From Desulfarculus sp. (GTDB lineage Bacteria > Desulfobacterota > Desulfarculia > Desulfarculales > Desulfarculaceae), in the NCBI GenBank assembly GCA_016218705.1, contig JACRDC010000075.1, forward strand, positions 1 through 64,000: a stretch of DNA of 64,000 nucleotides, given 5' to 3'. The notes under the pieces were generated by a model. That model did not search any database. It worked only from the letters and a program-made list of their open reading frames with translations, and had not been told where the DNA came from. A program made the translations under genes and the position numbers. Every line of letters starts with the position of its first letter. Positions within the stretch are counted from its first letter, which is position 1. This document shows positions 43,328-52,091 of this stretch, piece by piece.

Positions 43328-45016
43328 TTATTTGCTCTCGCAGCCGTTCCGGAGCACGGCCCCGCTGGCGGCGCTGGTCACCAGGGCCGCGTAGCGGGCC
43401 AGGGGCCCCCTGGTGAACTTGGGGGCCGGCGGCCGCCAGGCCGCCCGGCGCCGGGCCAATTCGCCCGCGTCCACCTTTAGTTCCAAGCGGCGGCCCGGTA
43501 TGTCAATGGCTATGGGGTCGCCGTCTTGCACCAGGGCCAGGGGTCCGCCAGCCGCCGCCTCGGGCGAGACGTGGCCAATGGCCGCGCCCCGGCTGCCGCC
43601 GGAGAAGCGTCCGTCGGTGACCAGCGCCACCTTGCCGTCCAGATCGCCGCCGCTGATGAGGCTGGTCAAGGCCAGCATCTCGCGCATGCCCGGGCCGCCG
43701 GCCGGCCCCTCGTAGCGCACCACCAACACCTCGCCTGGTTGCACCAAGCCCTGGTTCACGGCGGCCACCGCGGCCTCCTCGCCATCGAAGACCCGGGCCG
43801 GCCCCTGGTGCTTGAGCAGGCCCTCGGCCACGGCGGTCTGCTTGACCACCGCGCCCTGGGGCGCCAGGTTGCCCCCGAGCACCGCGATGCCGCCCTCGGC
43901 GTGCACGGGATCCTCCAGGGTGTGGATGACCGGCTGGCCCTGGTGTTGCACCTCGCGCACCTGGCGGGGCAGGTAATCGGCCAAGGTGCCGCCGGCCACG
44001 GTGGGCACCTCCAGGTGCAGGCTTTTCTCCAGGCGCTTCATCACCGCGCCCACGCCGCCGGCCTCTTTGAGATGCTGCATGCGCATGGGGCCGGCTGGGC
44101 TCATGCAGACCAGATGGGGCGTGCTGCGGGCCAGGCGGTCGAAGTCCTTGAGTCCGAAGTCCACGCCCGCCGCGTGGGCGATGGCCGGCAGGTGCAGGGC
44201 GGTGTTGGTGGAGCCGCCCAGCGCCAGGTCCACTCGGCAGGCGTTCTCAAAGGCCCTGGCGCTCAGGATGGCCGAGGGGCGCAGGTCCCGGGCCAAGAGC
44301 TCCATGATCTTGAGGCCGCTCAGGTAGGCGATCTCGTCCTTGTCGCCCTCCTCGGCCAGGGCGGCGGCGCAGCCGGGCAGGCTTAAGCCCAAGGCCTCGG
44401 TGACGCAGGCCATGGTATTGGCCGTGAACATGCCCGCGCAACTGCCGGCCCCGGGGCAAGCGCACGTCTCCAGCTCCTCCAGTTCCTCGGGGCTCATCTG
44501 GCCGGCCTTGACCTTGGCCACGGCCTCGAAGACGGTGATGAGGTCCACCACCTGGCCGTGGTGGTCGCCGGCCAGCATGGGGCCGCCGGTGACCACGATG
44601 GCGGGCCTGTCCAGGCGGGCCGCCGCCATGAGCATGCCGGGCACGATCTTGTCGCAGGATGCTATGAGCACCAGGGCGTCGAAGCCGTGGGCCAGGGCCA
44701 TCAGCTCCACGGTATCGGCCACCACCTCGCGGCTGGGCAGGGAGGCGTGCATGCCGGCGTGGCCCATGGCCAGGCCGTCGCAGATGGCCATGGTGTGGAA
44801 CTCGAAGGGCTGGCCGCCGGCCTGACGCACCCCCCGCTTGACCGACCTGGCCAGGCGGTCCAGGTGCACGTGCCCGGGCACCACCTCGGTCCAGGAGTTG
44901 GCCACGCCAATGAAGGGACGCTTGATGTCCTCGCTTCCCAGGCCGGTGGCCCGGAGCAGGGAGCGCTGGGGGGCGCGCATCAGGCCGTTTTTTATGACAT
45001 CGCTGGGCAGGTTCAT
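43328..45016 (-). CDS. ilvD: Dihydroxy-acid dehydratase
   Basis: 562 aa. Dehydrates dihydroxy-isovalerate and dihydroxy-methylvalerate to the keto acids. Fe-S ligand cysteines appear in [11 protein letters not shown] and [46 protein letters not shown] and [21 protein letters not shown] are diagnostic. First structural gene of the ilv-leu operon, 172 bases after the proximal leader ORF. Confidence 0.96.
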   Translation of the reverse strand: MNLPSDVIKNGLMRAPQRSLLRATGLGSEDIKRPFIGVANSWTEVVPGHVHLDRLARSVKRGVRQAGGQPFEFHTMAICDGLAMGHAGMHASLPSREVVADTVELMALAHGFDALVLIASCDKIVPGMLMAAARLDRPAIVVTGGPMLAGDHHGQVVDLITVFEAVAKVKAGQMSPEELEELETCACPGAGSCAGMFTANTMACVTEALGLSLPGCAAALAEEGDKDEIAYLSGLKIMELLARDLRPSAILSARAFENACRVDLALGGSTNTALHLPAIAHAAGVDFGLKDFDRLARSTPHLVCMSPAGPMRMQHLKEAGGVGAVMKRLEKSLHLEVPTVAGGTLADYLPRQVREVQHQGQPVIHTLEDPVHAEGGIAVLGGNLAPQGAVVKQTAVAEGLLKHQGPARVFDGEEAAVAAVNQGLVQPGEVLVVRYEGPAGGPGMREMLALTSLISGGDLDGKVALVTDGRFSGGSRGAAIGHVSPEAAAGGPLALVQDGDPIAIDIPGRRLELKVDAGELARRRAAWRPPAPKFTRGPLARYAALVTSAASGAVLRNGCESK

Positions 45017-45188
45017 GCCGCTTATCCTTGTCCTGTGGGGCCGCTGGCCCCTGCCCTCCCTGGCTCATGCCTGGCGGGGCGGGTGGTCTGAACGCCGTGG
45101 CGTCCGGGGTGGCTGGGCGGTCCCGCGGGCCGTGATAAAGGCCTGGGGCCGCGCGTAAAAAACCTGGTTTTGGTTCGGCTTGGGCCCC

Positions 45189-45344
45189 TTAGCGGGGCAG
45201 GGTAATCAAGAGGCTTACCAGCAGGGATAGGCATACCAGGCAGGAGAAGGCCAGGGGCAGGATGGAGCGGTCGGCGGCGCGGGCGGGGGTGGCGGGCGGC
45301 TGGCTAGCTCGCGTGGGCCTGTGTTGCTGGGTCCTGGGTTTCAT
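45189..45344 (-). CDS. Proximal leader peptide or small membrane protein upstream of ilvD
   Basis: 51-aa ORF too short for the ORF track, with a strong AGGAGG ribosome site. The N-terminal half is basic and Pro-rich; the C-terminal half (SILPLAFSCLVCLSLLVSLLITLPR) is loaded with Leu, Val and Ile. The stop codon lies in the loop of a GCCCC-gctaa-GGGGC hairpin, and an AAAACC-a-GGTTTTTT stem with T-run follows about 25 bases on. Position and codon content fit a branched-chain attenuation peptide; a single-pass membrane peptide is the alternative. Confidence 0.6.
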   Translation of the reverse strand: MKPRTQQHRPTRASQPPATPARAADRSILPLAFSCLVCLSLLVSLLITLPR

Positions 45345-45485
45345 GATGACTTCCTCCTGCTGGCTTTGGTCCCGGGGCCGCCCAGGCCAGGGGCCTTAAG
45401 GTGCTTGGGGGACCGAAAACTGCCCGGGTAAAAATAGTCTCGGGCCTGATTGTAAAAACTTGGGTTGTGCGGCGGTTTGCGGCCC

Positions 45486-45644
45486 CTATAGGGGCAGGCT
45501 AATCAGGATGCCCCGGGCTACTACCACGGAGTAGCCCGGGCGCGCTACGGACAGGCCGGATAGCACGCGGGCGCGCTGGCATGGGCTGGCGGAGTTTTTA
45601 GGCTGGGCGGGGTGCATGGACCCTGTCTCCATGAAACATTTCAT
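45486..45644 (-). CDS. Distal leader peptide of the ilv-leu operon
   Basis: 52-aa ORF starting MKCFMETGSM, not in the ORF track. Its C-terminal part reads PGYSVVVARGILISLPL, with three Val codons in a row inside a perfect 11-bp hairpin (45512-45540) and then Ile, Leu, Ile, Leu, Leu. The stop codon lies in a GCCCC-tata-GGGGC loop followed by a T-run, the same layout and partly the same bases as the proximal leader. Stalling at Val or Leu codons would open the hairpin, as in classical attenuation. Confidence 0.62.
   Translation of the reverse strand: MKCFMETGSMHPAQPKNSASPCQRARVLSGLSVARPGYSVVVARGILISLPL
45512..45540 (-). promoter_or_regulatory. Attenuation hairpin inside the distal leader ORF
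   Basis: On the plus strand CCCGGGCTACT (45512-45522) pairs with AGTAGCCCGGG (45530-45540) around a 7-base loop. The stem spans the Pro-Gly-Tyr-Ser-Val-Val-Val-Ala-Arg codons of the leader, so ribosome position would determine whether it forms. Confidence 0.65.
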
Positions 45645-45650
45645 GGATGA

Positions 45651-45679
45651 CCTTTATCACGCCATGGGGGGCTTGTCAA
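45651..45679 (-). promoter_or_regulatory. Possible promoter of the ilv-leu operon
   Basis: On the minus strand TTGACA (45674-45679) is followed after 17 bases by TAAAGG (45651-45656), 6 bases before the distal leader ATG, which would give a nearly leaderless peptide. A perfect TATAAT also occurs at 45705-45710 but has no good -35. Either could serve. Confidence 0.4.
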
Positions 45680-45742
45680 CACGGCCCGGGGGCTCGTGGC
45701 GCATATTATATGGTAAAGCTTAACCAAATAGCTCCGATCCAG

Positions 45743-46570
45743 CTACCGCCCCTCCTCGTGCCGCGCCCACAGGCTGAACCAGGTCTGCTCGGCCTCGCGG
45801 CGCTGAACGATGGCGTAGCCCAAATGGCCCAGGCGGTCCTCCAGGCGGCCGCGCTGGGAGCGCATCACCCCGCTCAATATCAAATCGCGCTTGCCGGCCA
45901 GGGGGAGGGAGTCGGCCAGCAGGCGCTCCTGCACCTCCATGTGCACGTTGGCCAGCACCACCTGGGCCGGCCGCGCCAGGAAGTCCTGGGCCTGGCCCTC
46001 GGCCACCTCCACCTCCAGGGCGTTGAGATCGGCGTTGCGCTGGGTGGTGGAGACGCACAGGGGGTTCAAGTCGGCCAGGAGCACCGTCTCGGCGCCCAGG
46101 AGCTTGGCGGCCAGCCCCAGGATGCCGGTGCCGCAGCCCAGGTCCAGCACCCGCCCCAGGGGGCCTTGCTGGGCGCGTAGCAACAAGAGCTCCAGGCAGT
46201 GGCGGGTGGTGGGGTGCAGGCCGTTGCCAAAGACCAGGCCCGGGTCCAGGCGCAGCACCAGGCTGCCGGCGGGCGGCTCCTCCTGGCTCCAGGCTGGCAG
46301 CACGGCCAGACCGGGCAGCACCAGGGGCTCCAGTTCCAGGCCGCCCTGCCACTGCTCGTAGGTGAGGTGGTGGCGGGCGCTGAGCCCTAGCCCCGGCTGG
46401 CGGGCCAGGAGCCCGGCCACGGCCTTCTCGGCCGGCTGGGCAAAGAACAGGAAGCTGGTGTCGCCCTCCAGCCACAGACCCAGATAGCCCGGACCCAGGT
46501 CCGCCGCGCCAGACCGGGCGTCGCCATTAATCTCATAGATGTGCAGTTGGTCGTAGGGAGCCTGGGGCAT
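45743..46570 (-). CDS. prmA: Ribosomal protein L11 methyltransferase-like protein
   Basis: 275 aa. The PrmA-type entry FGNGLHPTTRHCLELLL is followed by the SAM motif VLDLGCGTGILGLAAKLLGA, LLADLNPLCVSTTQRNADLN and VVLANVHMEV. It methylates L11 or a related protein lysine. Sequence around the catalytic region is less conserved than in standard PrmA, so a different protein target is possible. Its ATG directly follows the U-tract of the dodecin terminator. Confidence 0.8.
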   Translation of the reverse strand: MPQAPYDQLHIYEINGDARSGAADLGPGYLGLWLEGDTSFLFFAQPAEKAVAGLLARQPGLGLSARHHLTYEQWQGGLELEPLVLPGLAVLPAWSQEEPPAGSLVLRLDPGLVFGNGLHPTTRHCLELLLLRAQQGPLGRVLDLGCGTGILGLAAKLLGAETVLLADLNPLCVSTTQRNADLNALEVEVAEGQAQDFLARPAQVVLANVHMEVQERLLADSLPLAGKRDLILSGVMRSQRGRLEDRLGHLGYAIVQRREAEQTWFSLWARHEEGR

Positions 46571-46608
46571 TAAAAAAACCTTGGGGGGCCTTCCATGGAA
46601 GACCCCCC
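46571..46608 (-). terminator. Rho-independent terminator between dodecin and prmA
   Basis: On the minus strand GGGGGGTCTTCC-at-GGAAGGCCCCCC folds into a 12-bp stem (one T-G pair), followed by AAGG and TTTTTTT. It ends one base before the prmA ATG, so prmA depends on readthrough. Confidence 0.82.
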
Positions 46609-46633
46609 GGAGTATGGGTTGGCAAGCCGGCGC

Positions 46634-46846
46634 CTAGGATTCCAGGACGAAGATCACCTCCAGGCGCACCCGGTACTCGGCGATCTGGTTCTCGTCCACG
46701 GACACCCGCATCTCCATCACCTTCATGCCGGTGATGCCGCGCAGGGTGCGGGTGGCGCGCTCGAAGCCCACCTTGATGGCGTCGTCAAAACCGATAGGTG
46801 AGGAGGCGATGATATCGGTCACCCGGGCAACGCGTTTCTCGCTCAT
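46634..46846 (-). CDS. Dodecin-type flavin-binding protein
   Basis: 70 aa from MSEKRVARVTDIIASSP with AAGGAG upstream; the longer ORF start is not needed. Small dodecamer-forming flavin storage protein: VTDIIASSPIGFDDAIKVGFERATRTLRGITG and VMEMRVSVDENQIAEYRVRLEVIFVLE match the helix and three-strand layout. It buffers free flavins. ribF lies some 6 kb away in the window. Confidence 0.92.
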   Translation of the reverse strand: MSEKRVARVTDIIASSPIGFDDAIKVGFERATRTLRGITGMKVMEMRVSVDENQIAEYRVRLEVIFVLES

Positions 46847-47166
46847 GGCAAACACTCCTTGCGGGTATGGCTGGCTGGCCCGCCTGGCCCCGTGGGAACC
46901 TGGCGGCCCCATGCTCGTCAAGCGATGGTTCTACTTCCTATTACCTCGCCGAATCGTGCCTTAAGCTAGCACATCGCCTTTCTGGCCCGCAAGGGGCTAG
47001 CGCCATCCTCTCCAGGGGACGCCACCGTCCAACTTAGGGCTTTGCAGGCCAGAGTTTTGGAGTAAAATCTAGCCCGCCTCGGTATGATTCAACCCGCCAG
47101 GCCGGGTCATGGTCCAGCCTAGCGGGCGGTTAGATATTCAGTCCCCCAAAATCAAGGCTTGGCCAG
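46847..47166. other. Divergent intergenic region between dodecin and the sugar aminotransferase
   Basis: No supported gene. TAAAAT near 47062 in GGAGTAAAATC could be a -10 for the plus-strand glycan genes, without a clear -35. No repeat or riboswitch was recognised. Confidence 0.35.
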
Positions 47167-48318
47167 ATGGCGCCGCAGAGAACCAGCCCCAGCCCCGCCG
47201 GCCAGAAGATGACCATCCCCATCTCCCGGCCCCACCTGGACCAGCGGGAGGAACGCTATCTTCTGGAAGCCCTGCGCTCCACCTGGATCTCCTCCACGGG
47301 TCCGTTCGTGGAGCGCTTCGAGGAGGACCTGGCCGCCTACCTGGGCCTGCCCCATGCCGTGAGCACCACCAACGGCACCGCGGCCCTGCACCTGGCCCTG
47401 GCCACCCTGGGCATCGGCCCCGGCGACGAGGTGCTGATACCCAACCTCACCTTCGCCGCCACGGGCAACGCCGTGTACATGACCGGCGCCCGTCCGGTGC
47501 TGGTGGACAGCCGCCCCGGCCACTGGAACCTGGACCCCGATAGCCTGGCCGGGGCCATCACGCCGCGCTGCAAGGCCCTGATCGTGGTGCACCTGTTGGG
47601 GCACGCCTGCCCCATGGAGCCCATCCTGGCCATCGCCCGCCGGCACGGCCTGCTGGTAGTGGAGGACTGCGCCGAGGCCCTGGGCTGCACTGACCAGGGC
47701 CGCCGGGTGGGCGGCTTCGGCCACATCGGGGCCTTCAGCTTCTTCGCCAACAAGGTGATGACCACCGGCGAGGGCGGGGCCTGCGTGACCAGCGATCCGG
47801 CCCTCTTTGAGCGCCTGCAAGACCTGCGCGCCCACGGCATGGCCCGGGGCCGTCAGTACTGGCACCAGTTCGTGGGCTTCAACTACCGCATGACCAACCT
47901 GAGCGCCGCCCTGGGCGTGGCCCAGTTGGAAAAATTGGACCACATGCTGCAAAAGCGGCGGGAGGTACGCAGGCTCTACGACCGGCTGCTGGGTAGCTTG
48001 CCGGGCATACGCATCAATTTCGAAGCCCCGGGCCAGACCATTGACTGGCTCTATCCCCTGTTCCTGGATCAGGAGGCACTGGGCCTTAGCCGCGACCAGG
48101 CCCTGGCCAGTCTGCGCGAGGCCGGCATTGACGCCCGGCCCATGTTCTACCCCCTGCACCTGATGCCGCCCTTCGCCGAGGCGCCCCGGGCCAACGGCCT
48201 GGGCAACTCCACCCGTTGGGGGCTGTCGGGCCTCTTGCTGCCATTGTATCCCGACATGGAGCCCGCCCAGGTGGAGTACGTGGCCGGCCAAGTGGCGGCC
48301 CTGGCCGCCGGGGCCTAG
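47167..48318 (+). CDS. DegT/DnrJ/EryC1/StrS-family sugar aminotransferase
   Basis: 383 aa, or 369 from the ATG at 47209 (MTIPISRPHLDQREE). PLP enzyme that aminates keto-sugar nucleotides for surface polysaccharide. Visible: TWISSTGPFVERFEEDLAAYLG, STTNGTAALHLAL, VVEDCAEALGC and the PLP lysine in FSFFANKVMTTGEGG. The GFNYRMTNLSAALG segment fits the perosamine-synthase-like branch. First gene of a three-gene glycan cluster. Confidence 0.9.
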   Translation: MAPQRTSPSPAGQKMTIPISRPHLDQREERYLLEALRSTWISSTGPFVERFEEDLAAYLGLPHAVSTTNGTAALHLALATLGIGPGDEVLIPNLTFAATGNAVYMTGARPVLVDSRPGHWNLDPDSLAGAITPRCKALIVVHLLGHACPMEPILAIARRHGLLVVEDCAEALGCTDQGRRVGGFGHIGAFSFFANKVMTTGEGGACVTSDPALFERLQDLRAHGMARGRQYWHQFVGFNYRMTNLSAALGVAQLEKLDHMLQKRREVRRLYDRLLGSLPGIRINFEAPGQTIDWLYPLFLDQEALGLSRDQALASLREAGIDARPMFYPLHLMPPFAEAPRANGLGNSTRWGLSGLLLPLYPDMEPAQVEYVAGQVAALAAGA

Positions 48319-48321
48319 CCC

Positions 48322-49095
48322 ATGCCCCAGCCCGCCAGCCAGGCCGCCCCGCCGCCCTCGGCGCCCGCCCTTCAGCCCGGCCAGGGCCAGGCCGTCTCGG
48401 TGGTGCTGCCCACCTACAACGAGCTGGCCAACATCGTGCCCCTGGTGGGCGAGATACTGGAGCGCACCAGCGCCGCTGGCTTCGCCGTGCAGGTGGTGGT
48501 GGTGGACGACGACTCCCAGGACGGCACCCAGGAGGCCCTGCGCCAGTTCTTCGGCCAGGACGCGCGCCTCAAACTGGTGGTGCGCAAGCATGAGCGGGGC
48601 TTGGCCACGGCCCTGTGGCGGGGCATCCAGGAGGCCACGGGGCCGGTGGTGGTCACCATGGACTCGGACTTCAACCACCATCCCCGCGACTTGGTGCGGG
48701 TGCTCGCCGCTCTGCCAGGCCATGACCTGGTCATTGGTTCGCGCTACGTGCCCGGCGGGGGCATGAACACCTCCTGGCTGCGCTATCAGCTCAGTCACGC
48801 CTTCAACATCATGCTGCGCCTCTTGCTGGGGCTTAAGACCCACGACAACCTGAGTGGGTTTTTGGCCGCCCAGAAGTCCCTGTGGCTGTCCTTCGACCCG
48901 GCCGACATCTTCCAGGGCTACGGCGACTACGCCATCCGCCTGCTCTACCGCGCCCAGCAGCGAGGGCTCAAGATCACCGAGGTGCCGGTGGTCTACGAGA
49001 ACCGCCTGGGCGGCGACTCCAAGACCCGCTTTTTGCACCACCTGGGTGAGTATTTGGCCACCGCCTGGCGCCTGCGCCGGGAGCCCCGGCGGTGA
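48322..49095 (+). CDS. Family 2 glycosyltransferase, polyprenol-phosphate sugar synthase-like
   Basis: 257 aa. GT-A fold with SVVLPTYNELANIVPLVGEIL, the DDDSQDGT nucleotide site and MDSDFNHHPRDL metal motif, as in dolichol-phosphate mannose synthases. No C-terminal membrane helix, so a soluble, membrane-associated enzyme. It probably loads a lipid carrier with the sugar used by the following membrane glycosyltransferase, with which it overlaps by ATGA-type coupling (start GTG). Confidence 0.87.
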   Translation: MPQPASQAAPPPSAPALQPGQGQAVSVVLPTYNELANIVPLVGEILERTSAAGFAVQVVVVDDDSQDGTQEALRQFFGQDARLKLVVRKHERGLATALWRGIQEATGPVVVTMDSDFNHHPRDLVRVLAALPGHDLVIGSRYVPGGGMNTSWLRYQLSHAFNIMLRLLLGLKTHDNLSGFLAAQKSLWLSFDPADIFQGYGDYAIRLLYRAQQRGLKITEVPVVYENRLGGDSKTRFLHHLGEYLATAWRLRREPRR

Positions 49096-51833
49096 GCCAA
49101 GGCCTAGGGCGGGGACTTCATCCCTGGACGGCGCCCCTGGCCATCCTGGCCCTGGCCATCCTGATCCGCGCCCCCTACCTGATCCACATCAACCTGGACG
49201 CGGACATGGCCGTCACCGGCCTCATGGGCCGGCACATCCTGGAGGGCCATTTCCCCGTCTTCTTCTACGGCCAACCCTTCTGCGGCAGCATCGAGGCCTA
49301 CCTGGCGGCGGCCATCTTCGCCCTGCTGGGTTCCTCGCCCTTGACCCTGTCCCTGGCGCCCACCCTGGTGGGTCTGTTATTCGTGCTGGTGGCCTTTCTG
49401 GCGGCCAAGGACATGTGGGGCCGCCGGGCCGGCCTGTGGGCCATGCTCTTCGCCGCCCTGCCTCCCTATTACTTCGCCTTGCACAACGTGCTGCCCCGGG
49501 CGGCCTATATCGAGATACCGCTCTTCTCCCTGCTGCTGCTCTGGATGGCCTTCCGCCTGGCCCACCGCCGGGCCACCTGGTGGCTGTACCTGCTCTACGG
49601 CCTCACCGCCGGGGTAGGCTTCTGGACCCACTTCCTCATCGCCTACGCCCTGCTGGCCAGCGCCCTCTACCTGGTGCTGGCCGGCTGGCGGCTGCTTTTC
49701 CGGTGGGGCCACGCCCTGATCTGGCTGGGCTTTTTCGCGGGCAGCCTGCCCCTGTGGGTCTACAACCTGGGGCATGACTGGGGTTCCTTCACTTTCCTAA
49801 TGCAACCCAAGGAGTCGGTGACCGCCTGGCAGGTAGTGCGTTCCCTGCTGGAGATGGGCGCGCCCATCCTGCTGGGAGCCTTCAGGGACGGGACCCAGCT
49901 GCCGGTGGTGCCGGTGGCCTCCCATGTCGCCTACGCCCTGGGCCTGGCCGCCTTGGGCTATCTTTTGTGGCGGCGGCGGCGGGGCTTGGCCGGCCTGGCG
50001 CGCCTGGACGCCCGCCAGGCCGACGGCAGCGAGTTGTTTTTGCTGGTGCTTTTCTGCGGAGTGCTCATCACCGCCCTCAAGGGCGAGCCCGTGGCGGCCA
50101 GCCGGCGGCACTACGTGCCCTTGTACGCGGCCATGATCCCCCTGGCCGGCTATGCCCTGGCCCGCCTGCAAGAGCACCGCCGCGCCCTGGCCATGGGGCT
50201 GGGAGGCCTGGCCCTGGCCTCCAACCTGGCCGGGGTGATCTTGAGTTGCGCGGCCTTCAACCCCCAGGTGCGCCACGGCATAGACTCCCAGGTGGCCGAG
50301 CGCCGCCAGGTCATCGCCACTCTGCTGGAGCGGGGCGTGACCCGGGCCTACTCCCTGGACTACTGGAACTGCCCGCTGATTACCTTCGAGTCTGGCGAGC
50401 GCCTCATCCTGGTCATGCCCCAGGACGAGTTGGAGCATTTTTACGAGCCCAACGCCCGCCTGGTGGCCCAGGCCGGGCAGACCGTGTACGTGGGCCGGCG
50501 GGACAGCCACTCCATCCGCCAGATGCTGAAAGCCATGGGCGCGGGGTTCAAGGAGATCAACTTCGGCACCTACACGGCCTTCCTGGACATCCAGCCCCCG
50601 GCCCCCGGCCTGGCCGAGATGCCGCCAATGGGCTGGCGGGCCAGCGCCTCCCACCTGCCGGCTGACCTGCCCCAGGCCCTGGACAACGACGCCCTGACCC
50701 GTTGGTCGCCCCTGGAGCCCCAGCGCCCCGGCCAGACCCTGGAACTGGACCTGGGCCAGGTGGTGCCGGACCTGTGCCTGGCGCGCCTGGCCTCGGGCCG
50801 GGCCGACGACCACCCCGCCTGCGCCCAGGTGCACGTCTCCGTTGACGGCGCCGCCTGGACCAGGGTGACCAAGCAGGGCACCGTGGAGTGGCCCTTTTTC
50901 TGGAGCGCCGGCCGGGCCTTGACCGCGCCGGGCAACGCCCGCCTGGACCTGGGCTTCACCCCCCGGCCCGTCCGCTTCCTGCGCCTGACCCAGACCTGCG
51001 CCTCGAACCTCAACTACTGGTCGCTGCAGGAGATAAGCCTCTACCGCGCCGCACCGGCCGGCCCCCGGCCCGACCCCCGGGCGGCGGTGGAGTTCGCCCT
51101 GGCCCAGGGCGCGCTCCGCCTTTATGCCGAGGCCAGCCTGCGGGGTTTCGTGCCCAGCCGCCTGGCCCCCGCGCCCCAGGCCCCGCCCCAATCCACGGCC
51201 TGGCCCCTGGCCATCCCCCCCAACCAGGTGCTGCCCTCCGACCTGAGCGGGGTGATGGTGGCCGTGGAGGCCCTTGACGGCCCCCGCCTGGCCCGCTTCC
51301 TGGAGGAGCGGCACATGGCCTTCCAACGGGCCGAGGTGGGCGGCTACAGCCTCTTCTGGCAAATGAGCGCCCCCGGCGGCGCCACGCGGCGGGTGCCCCT
51401 GGAGGGGGTGAGCCTGCGCTCCTCCCAGCAGGGCGGCGAGGCGCGCCTGCTGGACGGCAACCCGGCCACGGCCTGGGACAGTGGCAGGCCCATGCAGCCT
51501 GGCGACTTCGTGGAACTGGCCCTGCCCTCGCCGCGCCTGTTGACCGCCCTGGTGCTGGACAACCGGCCCAACCCCCGCGAGTTGCCCCGGGGGCTGACCC
51601 TGGCCCTGTCCCAGGATGGCCAGCAGTGGCGGGAGGTGGACTGCCGGCAGGGGCCCCTGGGGCCGCTGGTTTTTGGCGGCGACCGCCTGCTAACCTCCAA
51701 TGATGGCCGCCTGCGCCTGTCCTTTGCCCCCACCCAGGCCCGCTTCCTGCGCCTGACGCTCAGCCAGGGCCACCCCCGGGAGCGCTGGTCCATATATGAA
51801 CTGGAGCTGGAAGAGGCGGCCCCAGCCCCCTAG
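49092..51833 (+). CDS. Membrane glycosyltransferase (PMT/GT39-like) with C-terminal discoidin-type domains
   Basis: 913 aa from a GTG. Residues 1-390 have about eleven membrane segments and the loop acidic motif NLDADMAVTG typical of polyprenol-phosphate-sugar dependent transferases. Residues about 500-660 and 760-905 each look like an F5/8 type C (discoidin) fold: ASHLPADLPQALDNDALTRWSP...RFLRLTQTC and LLDGNPATAWDSGRPMQPGDFVELALP...RFLRLTLSQ. The extracytoplasmic domains may bind the glycan acceptor. The donor is probably made by the preceding gene product. Confidence 0.82.
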   Translation: MSQGLGRGLHPWTAPLAILALAILIRAPYLIHINLDADMAVTGLMGRHILEGHFPVFFYGQPFCGSIEAYLAAAIFALLGSSPLTLSLAPTLVGLLFVLVAFLAAKDMWGRRAGLWAMLFAALPPYYFALHNVLPRAAYIEIPLFSLLLLWMAFRLAHRRATWWLYLLYGLTAGVGFWTHFLIAYALLASALYLVLAGWRLLFRWGHALIWLGFFAGSLPLWVYNLGHDWGSFTFLMQPKESVTAWQVVRSLLEMGAPILLGAFRDGTQLPVVPVASHVAYALGLAALGYLLWRRRRGLAGLARLDARQADGSELFLLVLFCGVLITALKGEPVAASRRHYVPLYAAMIPLAGYALARLQEHRRALAMGLGGLALASNLAGVILSCAAFNPQVRHGIDSQVAERRQVIATLLERGVTRAYSLDYWNCPLITFESGERLILVMPQDELEHFYEPNARLVAQAGQTVYVGRRDSHSIRQMLKAMGAGFKEINFGTYTAFLDIQPPAPGLAEMPPMGWRASASHLPADLPQALDNDALTRWSPLEPQRPGQTLELDLGQVVPDLCLARLASGRADDHPACAQVHVSVDGAAWTRVTKQGTVEWPFFWSAGRALTAPGNARLDLGFTPRPVRFLRLTQTCASNLNYWSLQEISLYRAAPAGPRPDPRAAVEFALAQGALRLYAEASLRGFVPSRLAPAPQAPPQSTAWPLAIPPNQVLPSDLSGVMVAVEALDGPRLARFLEERHMAFQRAEVGGYSLFWQMSAPGGATRRVPLEGVSLRSSQQGGEARLLDGNPATAWDSGRPMQPGDFVELALPSPRLLTALVLDNRPNPRELPRGLTLALSQDGQQWREVDCRQGPLGPLVFGGDRLLTSNDGRLRLSFAPTQARFLRLTLSQGHPRERWSIYELELEEAAPAP

Positions 51834-51853
51834 ACAACCTGGAGCATCGTCTA

Positions 51854-52014
51854 ATACCAAGTTGCGATCGAACGAGTAGTTTGATCGCAACTTGGTATGC
51901 GGGCCATGGATGGCCCGCCGGGCGCGTTAACGCCCGGGAGGCCGGGCAAAAACACTCTTTTGTCCGGCCGATCAGCAATCAAAGCCAGGGATGGCTTTGA
52001 TTGCATATTGGTAT
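51854..52014 (+). repeat. Modular hairpin element, copy D (complete)
   Basis: About 160 bp bounded by ATACCAA and TTGGTAT. Modules in order: ATACCAAGTTGCGATC/GATCGCAACTTGGTAT (51854-51898, stem extends to 20 bp with one G-T), GCGGGCCAT-gg-ATGGCCCGC, CCGGGCG-cgttaa-CGCCCGG, GGCCGGGCAAAA/TTTTGTCCGGCC (one G-T pair) and GCAATCAAAGCCA-ggga-TGGCTTTGATTGC (51975-52004, perfect 13 bp). No ORF. It lies after the glycosyltransferase gene and matches copy A in reverse orientation. Confidence 0.88.
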
Positions 52015-52020
52015 AAGGCA

Positions 52021-52091
52021 AGCCAACAACTATAAGCTTTGTCTAGCTAATACTATTTCAACAACCATTATATAGCATTAGGTTGTTGGCT
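52021..52091. repeat. AT-rich stem-loop adjoining the hairpin element
   Basis: AGCCAACAAC (52021-52030) and GTTGTTGGCT (52082-52091) form a perfect 10-bp inverted repeat around 51 AT-rich bases, which themselves contain GCTAAT/ATTAGC-like short pairs. It may be part of the neighbouring element or a separate structured site. Confidence 0.6.

Noticed and set aside
45022-45234. 70-codon minus-strand ORF just before ilvD
   Set aside because: Out of frame with the leader ORF, Pro/Arg-rich, no ribosome site; it overlaps the tail of the proximal leader.
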